Below are positions 44,310 to 53,594 of a DNA stretch of 64,000 nucleotides, in pieces. A program made the translations under genes and the position numbers. The first letter of the stretch is position 1. Each line of letters begins with the position of its first letter. This DNA comes from an uncultured Clostridia bacterium. GTDB lineage: Bacteria; Bacillota; Clostridia; Oscillospirales; Acutalibacteraceae. The notes under the pieces are model-generated. The model had not been told where the DNA came from and searched no databases. It saw only the letters and a program-made list of their open reading frames with translations. The stretch is taken from the NCBI GenBank assembly GCA_945863885.1, contig CAMAZY010000004.1:1-64000 (forward strand), given 5' to 3'.

Positions 44310-45970
44310 TACTCTTCCTCCCCTTCGCTTTTGATTCTTTCCTTGATAAACTCGCCGCCGTCCGTTCCGCCGTAGCCGTACCCATAGCCGTAGCCCTTGG
44401 ACTCACCGCCGTAGCCGTATCCGTAGCCTTTCTTCTTGTCGGAATGACGTCCGTAGCCGTAGCCGTAACCCGATCCGTAGCCCGAATAGCCGTACTTTTT
44501 GCCGTAGCGTTTGCCGTAATAGCCGTATTTCTTACCGTAATAGGAGCCGTAACTGTAACCGTAATAGCTGCCCTTATAGCCCTCGAAGCCCTCGCTTACA
44601 GCGTTAAAGACAAAGCCCATTATGGTTGCATTGACGTCATAGACAAACTTGATGGACTCTTTCACCTTTTCAACCGGCGTGTAATCCTGACGTAAAACAA
44701 AAATCGTTTCGTCGGCACGGCTCATGATCTGCGCCGTATCGGATACAAGCGCTGTCGGAGCAACATCTATAATGACGTATTCATAATTTTCTTTTACATA
44801 ATCGAGAAGCGTGTCGTAATCTTCATGCTGATACTTTTTGGCCTTACCGTTTCCGGCAAAGAAAATATGAAGACCGTAATCGGATTTTGTGATGATATCC
44901 GCTATCTCACATTTTCCGGAAATCAAATCAATAATTCCCGGTTTATCCTCCGGGGCGCTGAGATATTTCTGAAGACTCTTTCTTGCAAGATCCATGTCAA
45001 GAAGCGCAACTTTTTTTCCGCTTTGGGCGATTGAAAGAGCAAGATTATACGACACTGTCGTTTTTCCTTCGCCGGGGCAGGCGCTTGTAACCGCAATAAT
45101 TTTTTTCTTATGCCGGTCGAGATGATTGACCACTCGCCGTTTCAAATAGCGGAACGCTTCCGAGAAGCCTGCATGCTTTTGCGAAATCGTAACCATAGTT
45201 TCGGCGTTGTTCCTGCGCTTTTTGATATTGACCCACGGAACCTCGACAAGACATTTCTGGTTGAGCTTCTTTTTGATGTCGTCACGCTGTCTGACAGTGT
45301 TTCTTGTCAGCGCATAGACAGCCATGATCAACAAGGAAAGAAACAGACCCGCCGCCGTGGCGGTCACGATTTCTTTTTTGCAGGAAAAAGGATTGGTCGG
45401 CTCGGTCGGCATTTTCGGCTTCGTAAAAATCGACATCTGCGTTTCACCGATGATGTACTGAGCAAGTCTCGGATAATGTTCAATGACCGCTTCGAGAAGA
45501 TTGTACGCATCCTCCGGAGAAGAGCTTGTCACGGTAATCGTGAAAATCGGCGCCGATTCAACGTTATTCTTCGCCGAAATCGTTCCGTTCATGGCATTTG
45601 CGCCAAGCTGATCGTACAAGATAGAGCGCATCGTTTCGCTGTTGATAATATAGCTGAAGGTTTTGGAAAGCTGTTCGGCAATGCCCGAATTATAGTAAGA
45701 AGAAAACGAGGAAGCGCCCGATGCGATAGAACTCGTGTTTTCCGCCGAAATAGAAAAAGAAGCCTGCGCAGTATAATAAGGCTTATATTCCTTTTTGCAA
45801 TAGAAATAAGCGGCAACACAAAACACAGCGACAAAAATAACCGCTGTCCACCAAAAGCGCTTGAACGCTTTGAATAAGTCAACCAAAAAAACATCAAGCT
45901 TTATGAAATCGCCGAGATAAGTTTCCTCTCCGGTATCAGGAGACTTTTGCACCGTGGTTTCGTCCTGCAT
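44309..45970 (-). CDS. Wzz-BY-kinase with tyrosine/glycine-rich tail
   Basis: 553 residues: an N-terminal membrane helix (about 40-58), an extracytoplasmic Wzz-like domain, a second helix (about 203-222), then a cytoplasmic BY-kinase domain with Walker A SACPGEGKTT (296-305), Walker A' VALLDMD (321-327) and Walker B YVIIDV (398-403). The tail (about 465-535) holds about two dozen Tyr in Gly/Lys context, the usual autophosphorylation site of such kinases but far richer than normal. It controls chain length and export of exopolysaccharide. GGAG lies six bases before the ATG. Confidence 0.92.
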   Translation of the reverse strand: MQDETTVQKSPDTGEETYLGDFIKLDVFLVDLFKAFKRFWWTAVIFVAVFCVAAYFYCKKEYKPYYTAQASFSISAENTSSIASGASSFSSYYNSGIAEQLSKTFSYIINSETMRSILYDQLGANAMNGTISAKNNVESAPIFTITVTSSSPEDAYNLLEAVIEHYPRLAQYIIGETQMSIFTKPKMPTEPTNPFSCKKEIVTATAAGLFLSLLIMAVYALTRNTVRQRDDIKKKLNQKCLVEVPWVNIKKRRNNAETMVTISQKHAGFSEAFRYLKRRVVNHLDRHKKKIIAVTSACPGEGKTTVSYNLALSIAQSGKKVALLDMDLARKSLQKYLSAPEDKPGIIDLISGKCEIADIITKSDYGLHIFFAGNGKAKKYQHEDYDTLLDYVKENYEYVIIDVAPTALVSDTAQIMSRADETIFVLRQDYTPVEKVKESIKFVYDVNATIMGFVFNAVSEGFEGYKGSYYGYSYGSYYGKKYGYYGKRYGKKYGYSGYGSGYGYGYGRHSDKKKGYGYGYGGESKGYGYGYGYGGTDGGEFIKERIKSEGEEE

Positions 45971-46014
45971 TGAAAACTCCGTTTCCTTTCCGGCCGCTTT
46001 GTTTTTGCGCAGCC

Positions 46015-47439
46015 TTATGTGTTTGAATAATAATAAGCACCGTAATTGTCGTATTTTTTAGACTTTGGAAGCTTGTCCGACAGCAGGTCGCTTTGTATCG
46101 TCCGGTAATCGTTCAGAATACAGCCCGCAAAGTAAGCGTCGGAATCGGTAAGTAGGTCAATCGTATCATTGATTTCGGCAATAAAGGTTTTATCCTGTCT
46201 GACGATAAGAAGCGATGCATCAACCTGATCGATGATGTTTTCGGCGTCCGCCGTAAGCGACATCGGCGGCGAGTCGATGATAATATAATCATACTCCTCT
46301 TGAAGCTTTTTCAGCATTTGCGAAAACCGGCTCCCACCCAACAGCTCAAAGGCGAACTGATAGCTGTTTTTTCCGTCAATGATACGAAGTCCGCTTTCGG
46401 TGTCGGTCTTGATGATATCTTCAAGTTCCGCCTTTCCGAGAAGATAGTTTCCGAACTCGTTATACGTCGTATTGACGGCGGGATTGAAAGTCTTATAAAC
46501 CGAGGGTCTTCTAAGGTCGATGTCGATCAGAACCGTCTTGTAACCTTTTTTCGAAAGATTGAGGGCGATATTCGTTGAAACGGTCGTTTTCCCCTCGTGT
46601 TCGTCAACACTTGTAATCAGTACGCTCTTGATTCCTCTTGAGCTTTTGAGATATTCAACCTTCGTCGAGATTCTGTTAATACTCTCGACAAAAGCGTAAC
46701 TGCAAAACGGATTGAAAATGTTGATTCTCAGCGGCTGCTTGTTTTTCTTGCTGATTTCTATCATCTGACGGCTCGGCTTTTCGTGATAAATCGTTCCGAA
46801 CAGACTTCCGTCAACATACTGTTCAATATCATTTTCCTGTTTTACGGTGTCCCGTAAATAAGAGAACAGCGCCAACAGAAGTCCGATCATGGCCGCCGAA
46901 GCAAGACCGGCCAGAATCGTCTTTTGCGAAACGGAGACCGTATTGTTCGGAAATGTTGCAACCGCCGGTGTTTTCAGAATGTTGATATAAACATCCTGAA
47001 ACAGGTTTTCGGCAAAAACATTTTCGTAATTTTCGAGAACCGCAACCACTGTTTTATACGAATCGACAGGCGACCGGCTCACGGCACTGATGGTAATCAG
47101 ATTCGTTTCCGGAACAGCCTGAGCCGTTACGTTCGCCATGTTGAAGTCATGAACATTTTCATTGATGATCTTCGCCATAACGTCACTTTTGAAGATGTTC
47201 TGGAACACCCCCGCCACCTCAATCGTTTTGGTGATATTGGAGGTGATATAGCCGTTCGAGTCACGCACATTGACCGCAACGGTTGTGCTGCTCTGATACG
47301 TCGGCTTGTAAGCATAACCGTAATATGTCTTGGTTCCCCAAAATCCGATCAGAAAAGCAAGAACAATCACCCAGAAATTATAAAGTATGTCCATCACAAT
47401 GGTATACAGATTGATGTTGGAAAGCTTCAGTTCTTTCAT
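46015..47439 (-). CDS. Second Wzz-BY-kinase
   Basis: 474 residues with the same plan: a Wzz domain between two membrane helices (about 16-37 and 174-192), and a BY-kinase domain with SVDEHEGKTT, VLIDIDLRRPS and YIIIDSPP. The short tail KKYDNYGAYYYSNT contains a modest tyrosine cluster typical of the family. Unlike the neighbour, both chain-length and kinase parts look canonical. It overlaps the upstream Ig-like gene by 4 bp (ATGA). A cognate phosphatase gene (CpsB type) is two genes upstream. Confidence 0.93.
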   Translation of the reverse strand: MKELKLSNINLYTIVMDILYNFWVIVLAFLIGFWGTKTYYGYAYKPTYQSSTTVAVNVRDSNGYITSNITKTIEVAGVFQNIFKSDVMAKIINENVHDFNMANVTAQAVPETNLITISAVSRSPVDSYKTVVAVLENYENVFAENLFQDVYINILKTPAVATFPNNTVSVSQKTILAGLASAAMIGLLLALFSYLRDTVKQENDIEQYVDGSLFGTIYHEKPSRQMIEISKKNKQPLRINIFNPFCSYAFVESINRISTKVEYLKSSRGIKSVLITSVDEHEGKTTVSTNIALNLSKKGYKTVLIDIDLRRPSVYKTFNPAVNTTYNEFGNYLLGKAELEDIIKTDTESGLRIIDGKNSYQFAFELLGGSRFSQMLKKLQEEYDYIIIDSPPMSLTADAENIIDQVDASLLIVRQDKTFIAEINDTIDLLTDSDAYFAGCILNDYRTIQSDLLSDKLPKSKKYDNYGAYYYSNT

Positions 47440-48296
47440 CCGTTCTTATCCTCACACATAACGATTATTCGTTCTCTTGTTATCCTCGTGTATTTTCCGG
47501 TCGTTTTTCCGGCCTTTTCTTCCGGAATCAAAAGATTGAGCCAGACGTCGTAGGCTCCGGGCTTTGACAGATCAAGAGCAGAGTCATCAATCTGAATCTT
47601 CCCTTCCTTAAACGGCTTTCCCATATAAGTAATACTGCCGATCATCTTTTTAAAATCAGGCTTTTTGTCTCCGGTCTTTACAAAAATCAGATGATTGCCG
47701 ACATTGATTCTGTAATTGCTGTCAAGAGAATACTGATCAACTTTAACGGCGTCAATCGTCCAGCGATAGATGAAGCCTTTGCTGTTGCTGACCTTATAAT
47801 TGATTGAAACACGGTTTCCGTCAACGTCTTCCTCGTTTACCACAACAGAAAGCCGGTCGGTAATATTCCCATCGAATTTATCGGTGACCGTTGCACTGCC
47901 GGAAATGTTAATGATTGCATTTTCGGGAAAGACAAGATCGTCGCTGAGATAAAAAGCCGGCGCTTCATAATCGGTAAAAATAATTTTTACGCTCTTTTTC
48001 GCAACATTGTTGTCGTTATCGGCGACACAGAACGTAACGTTCGACTCTCCCTCACTGATAAACTGCGAAATGCTTTCGATAAAAACTTTTCCGGTAAGAT
48101 CGCCGTCCTTGGAGTCTGTTGCCTTGACGTGCTTTAATAATTCTTTGTCGCTGACGTCACATTTTGCCTTTATCACTTCGGTGTCAACCGTAATAACAGG
48201 CTTTGTCGTGTCGATTTTTACACTCACACGGAACGTAATCGTCAAAACAAGCACAACGGCAAACAGCACGGCAACAAGCACACGCAAAAAACGCAT
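47436..48296 (-). CDS. Membrane-anchored Ig-like (DUF5011/HYR-type) repeat protein
   Basis: 286 residues: an N-terminal membrane anchor (about 4-23), then two or more beta-sandwich repeats of the bacterial Ig-like type (TTKPVITVD..., ATDSKDGDLTGKV, TDYEAPAF..., VTDKFDGNITDRL), where the D-K/S-x-D-G-D/N-[IL]-T pattern is diagnostic, and a C-terminal domain I do not recognise. It faces outward and may bind polymer or peptidoglycan. It is coupled to the second BY-kinase by a 4-bp overlap. AAGGAG precedes the ATG. Confidence 0.8.
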   Translation of the reverse strand: MRFLRVLVAVLFAVVLVLTITFRVSVKIDTTKPVITVDTEVIKAKCDVSDKELLKHVKATDSKDGDLTGKVFIESISQFISEGESNVTFCVADNDNNVAKKSVKIIFTDYEAPAFYLSDDLVFPENAIINISGSATVTDKFDGNITDRLSVVVNEEDVDGNRVSINYKVSNSKGFIYRWTIDAVKVDQYSLDSNYRINVGNHLIFVKTGDKKPDFKKMIGSITYMGKPFKEGKIQIDDSALDLSKPGAYDVWLNLLIPEEKAGKTTGKYTRITRERIIVMCEDKNG

Positions 48297-48308
48297 TCCA
48301 TCAACTCC

Positions 48309-49040
48309 TTAATACGTTACAACTTCGTCACGGATCACCCTGAGAGGATTCTCGTTAAAAATTCGGTTCACATAGCTCATGCCGAGCCGGTATGTCAGCA
48401 TCTCATGAGCCTGCTGCATTTCAGGTGTTCGCTGATACGGACTGTGACAGTCGCTTGCGACAAAATGGACAAGATGGTTGTCCAAAAGCCACTTCGAAAG
48501 CCGCTGCGCCTGCGGTCCGTATTTTCCCAAAGGACTTCCTTTATTGACCTGAAGCAGACAGCCCTTTTCGAGCAATCCGTACGCATCGGACGGATTTTCA
48601 AACAGGAAATTATATCGTTCGGGATGCGCAATAATCGGAATATAGCGAAACTGCATCAGCTGAGACAGCACATAGCTGACACGCTGAAATTCATCGTCAA
48701 AATCAAATTCAATCAGCACATACCGGGAATTGTTGATCGGGATAATTCCGCCCTCATCGGCGATTCGTCCGATTTCTGTAACGCCGAAATGCTCGGCGCC
48801 CTGATAAAGGCTGACTTTTATCCCCTGACTTTCACATTCCTGCCGAAGCTGTTTTCCGAAAGACTCTAACTGCTGCTTCGATACATCAAATCGGCATTGA
48901 TTTTTATTCAGATAGTGAGGCGTCATAACCATGCTTCTCGTTCCGCTCTCATAAGCCTGACGAATCATCGCAAGTGATTCTTCAACCGAGTCGGAACCGT
49001 CATCTACCCCCGGAATAATATGAGCATGAATATCAACCAA
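48309..49040 (-). CDS. CpsB/CapC-type tyrosine-protein phosphatase
   Basis: 243-residue PHP-superfamily phosphatase that dephosphorylates BY-kinases. Metal-binding motifs include DIHAHIIPGVDDG, TPHY, GAEHFG, IAHPERY and a late SDCH. The proposed start is TTG at 49040, preceded by GGTGAGG. The ATG at 49076 is rejected because it overlaps the -10 box of a promoter. It is followed by the Ig-like gene after 12 bp. Confidence 0.92.
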   Translation of the reverse strand: MVDIHAHIIPGVDDGSDSVEESLAMIRQAYESGTRSMVMTPHYLNKNQCRFDVSKQQLESFGKQLRQECESQGIKVSLYQGAEHFGVTEIGRIADEGGIIPINNSRYVLIEFDFDDEFQRVSYVLSQLMQFRYIPIIAHPERYNFLFENPSDAYGLLEKGCLLQVNKGSPLGKYGPQAQRLSKWLLDNHLVHFVASDCHSPYQRTPEMQQAHEMLTYRLGMSYVNRIFNENPLRVIRDEVVTY

Positions 49041-49066
49041 ATCCTCACCGCCTTTCGTATTGTTAT

Positions 49067-49096
49067 AGTATAGCATTTCTTTTATGTTCCGGTCAA
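49067..49096 (-). promoter_or_regulatory. Internal promoter before the phosphatase-kinase genes
   Basis: TTGACC (49091-49096), 18 bp, TATACT (49067-49072). It lies in the gap between the ABC transporter gene and cpsB, allowing separate expression of the regulatory half of the cluster. Confidence 0.7.
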
Positions 49097-49119
49097 TGAA
49101 TATACTGTCAAAATAATAT

Positions 49120-50847
49120 TCAGATCACAATTTCTTTTTCCGAAACCGTACAATCCGCAACCGAATATACCCGGCTGCATATTTCCATGACGCTTGTCTT
49201 ATGGGTAATCAGAATACAGGTTTTCTTCTGTGACAACGACTTGATATTCTCAAGAAGCTGTTTTTCCGTCGTCAGATCAATGGCGCTTGTCGATTCGTCA
49301 AGCAGAATGACGGGACTGTCGCTTAAAATGGCTCTGGCAACCGAAATTCTTTGAGCCTGCCCCTCGGAAAGCCCGAAATTGTCTTCGCCGATAGCTGTAT
49401 GAATGCCGTTAGGCATTTTGGATACAAAGTCATACGCACAGGCCGCTTTCAGCGCGTGGATAATTTCTTCGTCCGAAGCGTCCGGGCGAAGCATCCTCAT
49501 GTTTTCGGCAATCGTGCCCGAAAAAAGCGAATGACCCTGCGGAACATAGGCGAACGCCCGCCGTGTACATTCGGAAATACTCAGCTTTTCTCCGCCCTGA
49601 ACACCTTTTAAATAAGCGCTTCCTTTTTCCGGCTCAACAAGACTCAGAAGAAGCCGTAAAATCGTCGTCTTTCCCGCACCGGAACGGCCGACAAGAGCGA
49701 CAATCTCTCCCGGTTCGGCGTGCAGACTGACATGATGCAAAACCGGCTCGTCATCCTCATAAGAAAAGCTGACGTCCCGGACAACAACGGACACGCCGCT
49801 GTCCCGATTGTTTTTGATAAAGCGTTCGGTTTCTCCTCTGTCGGTGTTTTCGGCTTCAAGCTGCGTGATCTCCATCAGTCTGCTTGCCGAAACTGCTGAG
49901 CTGACGGCGTTCGGAATCAGAGAAACGATTGCGCTGAATGCTCCCGAAAGAACGGAGGAAAGCTGCATAAACATCGCCATTGTACCGAAATCAATGGCGC
50001 CCTTCCAAAGCCGGTAAACAGCAAATCCAAAGCAGGAATAGGATACAAGCAGACCGAAAAGCGAAACGCCGATGGAGGAGACCACCGCAATTTTATTCTG
50101 GCTTAATAGCGCCTCGGTCAGCGTTGACTGCACCATTTTGAAGCGGATATCGAAATCCGATTTCAAATCAAAAGCCTTTATGTTGTGGATTCCCCGGAAG
50201 GTCTCACTCAAAAAAGCGACCAATTCACTCGATGCGGAACGGACTTTTTTGGTACTCTCCCTCATTTTCGTAACAAATACCGCCGACACAATAACGGTTG
50301 CAGGCGTTCCGAGAAGTGCAATCAATGCCATCATCTTATCATAATGAAGAATCAGGAAAAAGGCACAGACGAACTGAAAAAATTTCGTAATAAAGGTCGG
50401 CAGCCAGTTCAAAACGCTTGCGCTGACGGTCGAAACGTCATTGTTAACACGATTGAGAATGTCGCCCGAACGGAAAGAAACGAAATCCTGCCACTTTGCG
50501 CTCATGACACGGGAGAACACATCCTGACGGATATTTTTCGTAACGTTTGTACTCGAAACGGCGGAAATCCTTGAAAGGACGGCATTGAGCAAAACAGAAG
50601 CAACGCCGAAACCGACATACAGACAGCCGAGCGTCAGAAGAGAAGAAGAGTCCATTCCCGTAACCGCATTGATCAGATTTTTGGAAATGACCGATCCGGC
50701 AAGACCGAAAGCGGTTGCAACAAAGCCCAAAGCGATATACAGCACAAGATAAGCCCTATACTCTTTTACATATTGCCATATCCACTTAAGCTCATCGGCT
50801 ATTTCACGGGCAGACATCGACCGGAGTCTTTCAACCGTCTTTTTCAT
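49120..50847 (-). CDS. ABC transporter, fused permease-ATPase (flippase type)
   Basis: 575 residues: six membrane helices (about 30-310) then an ATPase domain with Walker A GRSGAGKTT, Q-loop, signature LSEGQAQR and Walker B VILLDEST. Half-size exporters of this kind include MsbA and PglK lipid-linked oligosaccharide flippases. Since no Wzx is seen in the cluster, it may flip the lipid-linked repeat unit; drug or peptide export cannot be excluded. It is spaced 26 bp from the VanZ gene. Confidence 0.88.
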   Translation of the reverse strand: MKKTVERLRSMSAREIADELKWIWQYVKEYRAYLVLYIALGFVATAFGLAGSVISKNLINAVTGMDSSSLLTLGCLYVGFGVASVLLNAVLSRISAVSSTNVTKNIRQDVFSRVMSAKWQDFVSFRSGDILNRVNNDVSTVSASVLNWLPTFITKFFQFVCAFFLILHYDKMMALIALLGTPATVIVSAVFVTKMRESTKKVRSASSELVAFLSETFRGIHNIKAFDLKSDFDIRFKMVQSTLTEALLSQNKIAVVSSIGVSLFGLLVSYSCFGFAVYRLWKGAIDFGTMAMFMQLSSVLSGAFSAIVSLIPNAVSSAVSASRLMEITQLEAENTDRGETERFIKNNRDSGVSVVVRDVSFSYEDDEPVLHHVSLHAEPGEIVALVGRSGAGKTTILRLLLSLVEPEKGSAYLKGVQGGEKLSISECTRRAFAYVPQGHSLFSGTIAENMRMLRPDASDEEIIHALKAACAYDFVSKMPNGIHTAIGEDNFGLSEGQAQRISVARAILSDSPVILLDESTSAIDLTTEKQLLENIKSLSQKKTCILITHKTSVMEICSRVYSVADCTVSEKEIVI

Positions 50848-50873
50848 CTCTTCACCGCCTTACAAATAAAAAA

Positions 50874-51500
50874 TTAAACGTTTATTTTTCTCAAAGCCAA
50901 CGTAAAAACCAAGATTTCATACACCGCAAGAAGCGGAATCAATCCACGCACAAGCCTTTCGGGCTTTTCGGTCAAAAAAACAGGACGCCTGCCTTTTTTT
51001 GCCGTCCGGGCGGTCATAGCAGACCATAGTCCGAACCCGACCAACGCACCGACGGTGTTGTTGAGCAGATCGTCGGTCTCACAAACGCCGAGGCTGAACA
51101 AAAGCTGACAAAGCTCGGCAAACAGGCTGAGCAAAAAGCCGGACACACCGACCGTAAGAAAGCTGCTTTTCTTTTCGCCGAGCAAAAACGGCAGAAAGAA
51201 CCCGATCGGGATAAAAATGACAATGTTTTCGATAATCTGAGCGTACACATCGATTCCGTATTTTCCGGAAATCACCGCTTGATAGGACCACAACGGTGTC
51301 AGCTGTGCCTGAACATCGTGGGCGGTCCGCCGAAAAACGGCAAGATAAACGAAAAACAGACAGGCACACCCGAACAATACCACGCCGGCAATACGGGCAA
51401 GCCTTTCTTTTTCCCGATACTGAAAGCAATAATAGACAAACGAAAACACAAGCAAACCGGAAAACATCATCGTCACAAGGACGGCATCTCTTTCAAGCAT
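50874..51500 (-). CDS. VanZ-family membrane protein
   Basis: 208 residues, about five membrane helices, with the VanZ signature region (ENIVIFIPIGFFLPFLL, then FAELCQLLFSLGVCETDDLLNNTVGALVG). VanZ proteins affect glycopeptide susceptibility in some hosts, but most members like this one have unknown roles. GAGG precedes the ATG. It lies inside the exopolysaccharide cluster. Confidence 0.88.
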   Translation of the reverse strand: MLERDAVLVTMMFSGLLVFSFVYYCFQYREKERLARIAGVVLFGCACLFFVYLAVFRRTAHDVQAQLTPLWSYQAVISGKYGIDVYAQIIENIVIFIPIGFFLPFLLGEKKSSFLTVGVSGFLLSLFAELCQLLFSLGVCETDDLLNNTVGALVGFGLWSAMTARTAKKGRRPVFLTEKPERLVRGLIPLLAVYEILVFTLALRKINV

Positions 51501-51554
51501 TTTTTGAACCTCTGATAAAAATTTCGTACTCTTTTGAAAAAGGCCAATGCAGAA

Positions 51555-52673
51555 TCAATAATACCAGCCGAGAACGGAGCTGTAATAATGTGAATCCCAG
51601 TTCACAGCCATCTGATACCAGAACCAGACGGTATATAACGCACCAAACACTCCGACAACGGCGATTCTCGTATTCCCCTTGAAGCAGTATTTAAACAGCA
51701 TCGGATAGGTCAGGAGCTGATAGATGGTAAAGTATTCCGCCATTCGTCCCATCAGGTTTCCGCCGACGATCGCCGCCGCAATCCAAACGGCAGCATTGAC
51801 AAGAGACAGGTTCATGCAAAGACACCATTTCCGTTCGCTCCAAAGCTGCTTATTTTTACGGAAGATAAATCCTATAACGCAGGGAACCAAAGCAACAAAG
51901 GCTCTTAGAACATTGACGCCCTCGGCGTTCATAAGCTCCGTCATCTGATTCTCATATTTGGTATCCTCAAAGAAAATCTGCATTCCCTCAAGTACGGGAT
52001 TCAGGAAGATAATTGTCACCGCAAAAACAACGATAACCGCATACATCGTTTTGCTCCACGGCTTGATAAAGGCAAACAGCAGTGCAATCAGCATAACATA
52101 CGCCGTACCGTGGAACTGCGCCGCAATCACAATTACAACGACATACCAAAAGTATTTTTTCTGTTCAAGAAGCTTAAACGCCGCAAAGCATATCGTGACC
52201 GCCACAAACTGCCGCATACCGTTGAGCATATAAGTGAACTCGGTTGAAGCAACAAAGACAAACATACTGACGCCGGGCATAACGGAATAGTCCTTGAGAA
52301 TCAGACAAATGAAAACGATTTGAATGACGGCAAGTATAGTAAGCCAAACATTTGCATTGGGATAAATCATTTTAATGAGCGTTGCAAACATATAAAAGAA
52401 TTTATCTTTTTCATCGGGATCCGTCAGAATAGAAAAGAAATAGCGGAAGCTCGGTTCGGCATTATTGAAACTCAAAATATATGCATATGTATCAGCAAAG
52501 CTGGTTCTCATACCGGCAATAAAAATCAAAGGAATAAACGAGCATAATAGCGAAGCAAAGGTCGGTCTGACGTATCGCTTTCCGTTTTCGATTCCGGTCT
52601 TGACGATAAACCATTTTTTCCAGGTGAGCGCAACTAAGGTTGTCCAGGCAAAAATACCCCAGAAAACAAGCAT
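51555..52673 (-). CDS. EpsG-family polysaccharide polymerase-like protein
   Basis: 372 residues with about ten membrane helices. EpsG-type segments include GMRTSFADTYAY near the start and FTYMLNGMRQFVAVTICFAA in the middle. The family is thought to act as Wzy-like polymerases of exopolysaccharide repeat units. GAGG precedes the ATG. Neighbours are a GT2 glycosyltransferase gene and a VanZ gene. Confidence 0.9.
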   Translation of the reverse strand: MLVFWGIFAWTTLVALTWKKWFIVKTGIENGKRYVRPTFASLLCSFIPLIFIAGMRTSFADTYAYILSFNNAEPSFRYFFSILTDPDEKDKFFYMFATLIKMIYPNANVWLTILAVIQIVFICLILKDYSVMPGVSMFVFVASTEFTYMLNGMRQFVAVTICFAAFKLLEQKKYFWYVVVIVIAAQFHGTAYVMLIALLFAFIKPWSKTMYAVIVVFAVTIIFLNPVLEGMQIFFEDTKYENQMTELMNAEGVNVLRAFVALVPCVIGFIFRKNKQLWSERKWCLCMNLSLVNAAVWIAAAIVGGNLMGRMAEYFTIYQLLTYPMLFKYCFKGNTRIAVVGVFGALYTVWFWYQMAVNWDSHYYSSVLGWYY

Positions 52674-52695
52674 TTGTCCTCACCCGCCTTTCGTT

Positions 52696-53583
52696 TTACT
52701 TTTGCTTGTTAATTTTCAATCTGATATATAAATTCAACAGAACGCCGAACGGCACGGCAAGTATCGTCAAAAACTTTTTCGGCGACTTTTTGAGAAAATG
52801 CCGCTCTTTTGCAAAAATGCACGACGACACATAATGAATGGCGCCCGTGGCCGCTTCGGTAAGGCTTTGTGCATACTCCATTCTCATGATTCTTGCATAC
52901 ATAAAGCCCCTCGGGCTTTGTTTGTACTGCCGGAAGATGCTTGCTCCCGAGCCGTCGGACTGATATTCGACCCGACAAAGTGGCTCATCGAGCACAAGCA
53001 TTTCATAATCCCGGTCAATCATTGCATAAAGCGTACCGAGCGGTACAAGCTTTTCGCCCTCATATTCGGGGTACGGCGGATATTTTCTGACAACTTCCGT
53101 CCGAAGAACAAGCTTTTTGTCGCCGCTTCCGCCGTTTCGGTAATAGGAACTGAGCGTTGTTGTCTCAAGCCCCTCGGGGAAACCTTTTCCGATAACGTTG
53201 CCGTCAAAGTCTGTATCATAGCCTAACACACCGGCATATTTTTCGCTTCCCTCTTCGTTCCAGAAATCGAGAATTTTTCTGACCGCTTCTTCGCCGATCA
53301 TATCGTCGGAATCGATACAGGTATTCAGTTCGGTTTTTATGTTTTGATAGGCGACATTGTGCGCCGTGTGCATTCCGCCGTTTTTCTTATAGATATATTC
53401 GATCCGAAAGCCGCAGTCCTCTTTCTTGAAAGACTCAACAAGTTCTTTCGTGTTATCCGTCGAGCCGTCGTCGACAATCAGCCAGATAAAGTCCTTATTT
53501 GACTGCTGTCTGAGCGCTTCAAAGGCTCTCGGGAGCGTATGCGCACGGTTATACGCCGGGGTAAAAATCGTAAGCTGTTCCAT
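52696..53583 (-). CDS. Glycosyltransferase family 2
   Basis: 295-residue GT-A fold transferase. The N-terminus TIFTPAYNRAHTL is typical, IVDDGSTD and CIDSDDMI carry the metal- and nucleotide-binding Asp residues, and the C-terminal part has hydrophobic segments. Donor and acceptor are unknown. The start at ATG 53583 follows GAGTGG; an upstream in-frame TTG at 53598 would overlap the previous gene's end. Confidence 0.92.
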   Translation of the reverse strand: MEQLTIFTPAYNRAHTLPRAFEALRQQSNKDFIWLIVDDGSTDNTKELVESFKKEDCGFRIEYIYKKNGGMHTAHNVAYQNIKTELNTCIDSDDMIGEEAVRKILDFWNEEGSEKYAGVLGYDTDFDGNVIGKGFPEGLETTTLSSYYRNGGSGDKKLVLRTEVVRKYPPYPEYEGEKLVPLGTLYAMIDRDYEMLVLDEPLCRVEYQSDGSGASIFRQYKQSPRGFMYARIMRMEYAQSLTEAATGAIHYVSSCIFAKERHFLKKSPKKFLTILAVPFGVLLNLYIRLKINKQK

Positions 53584-53594
53584 ATTCCACTCTT

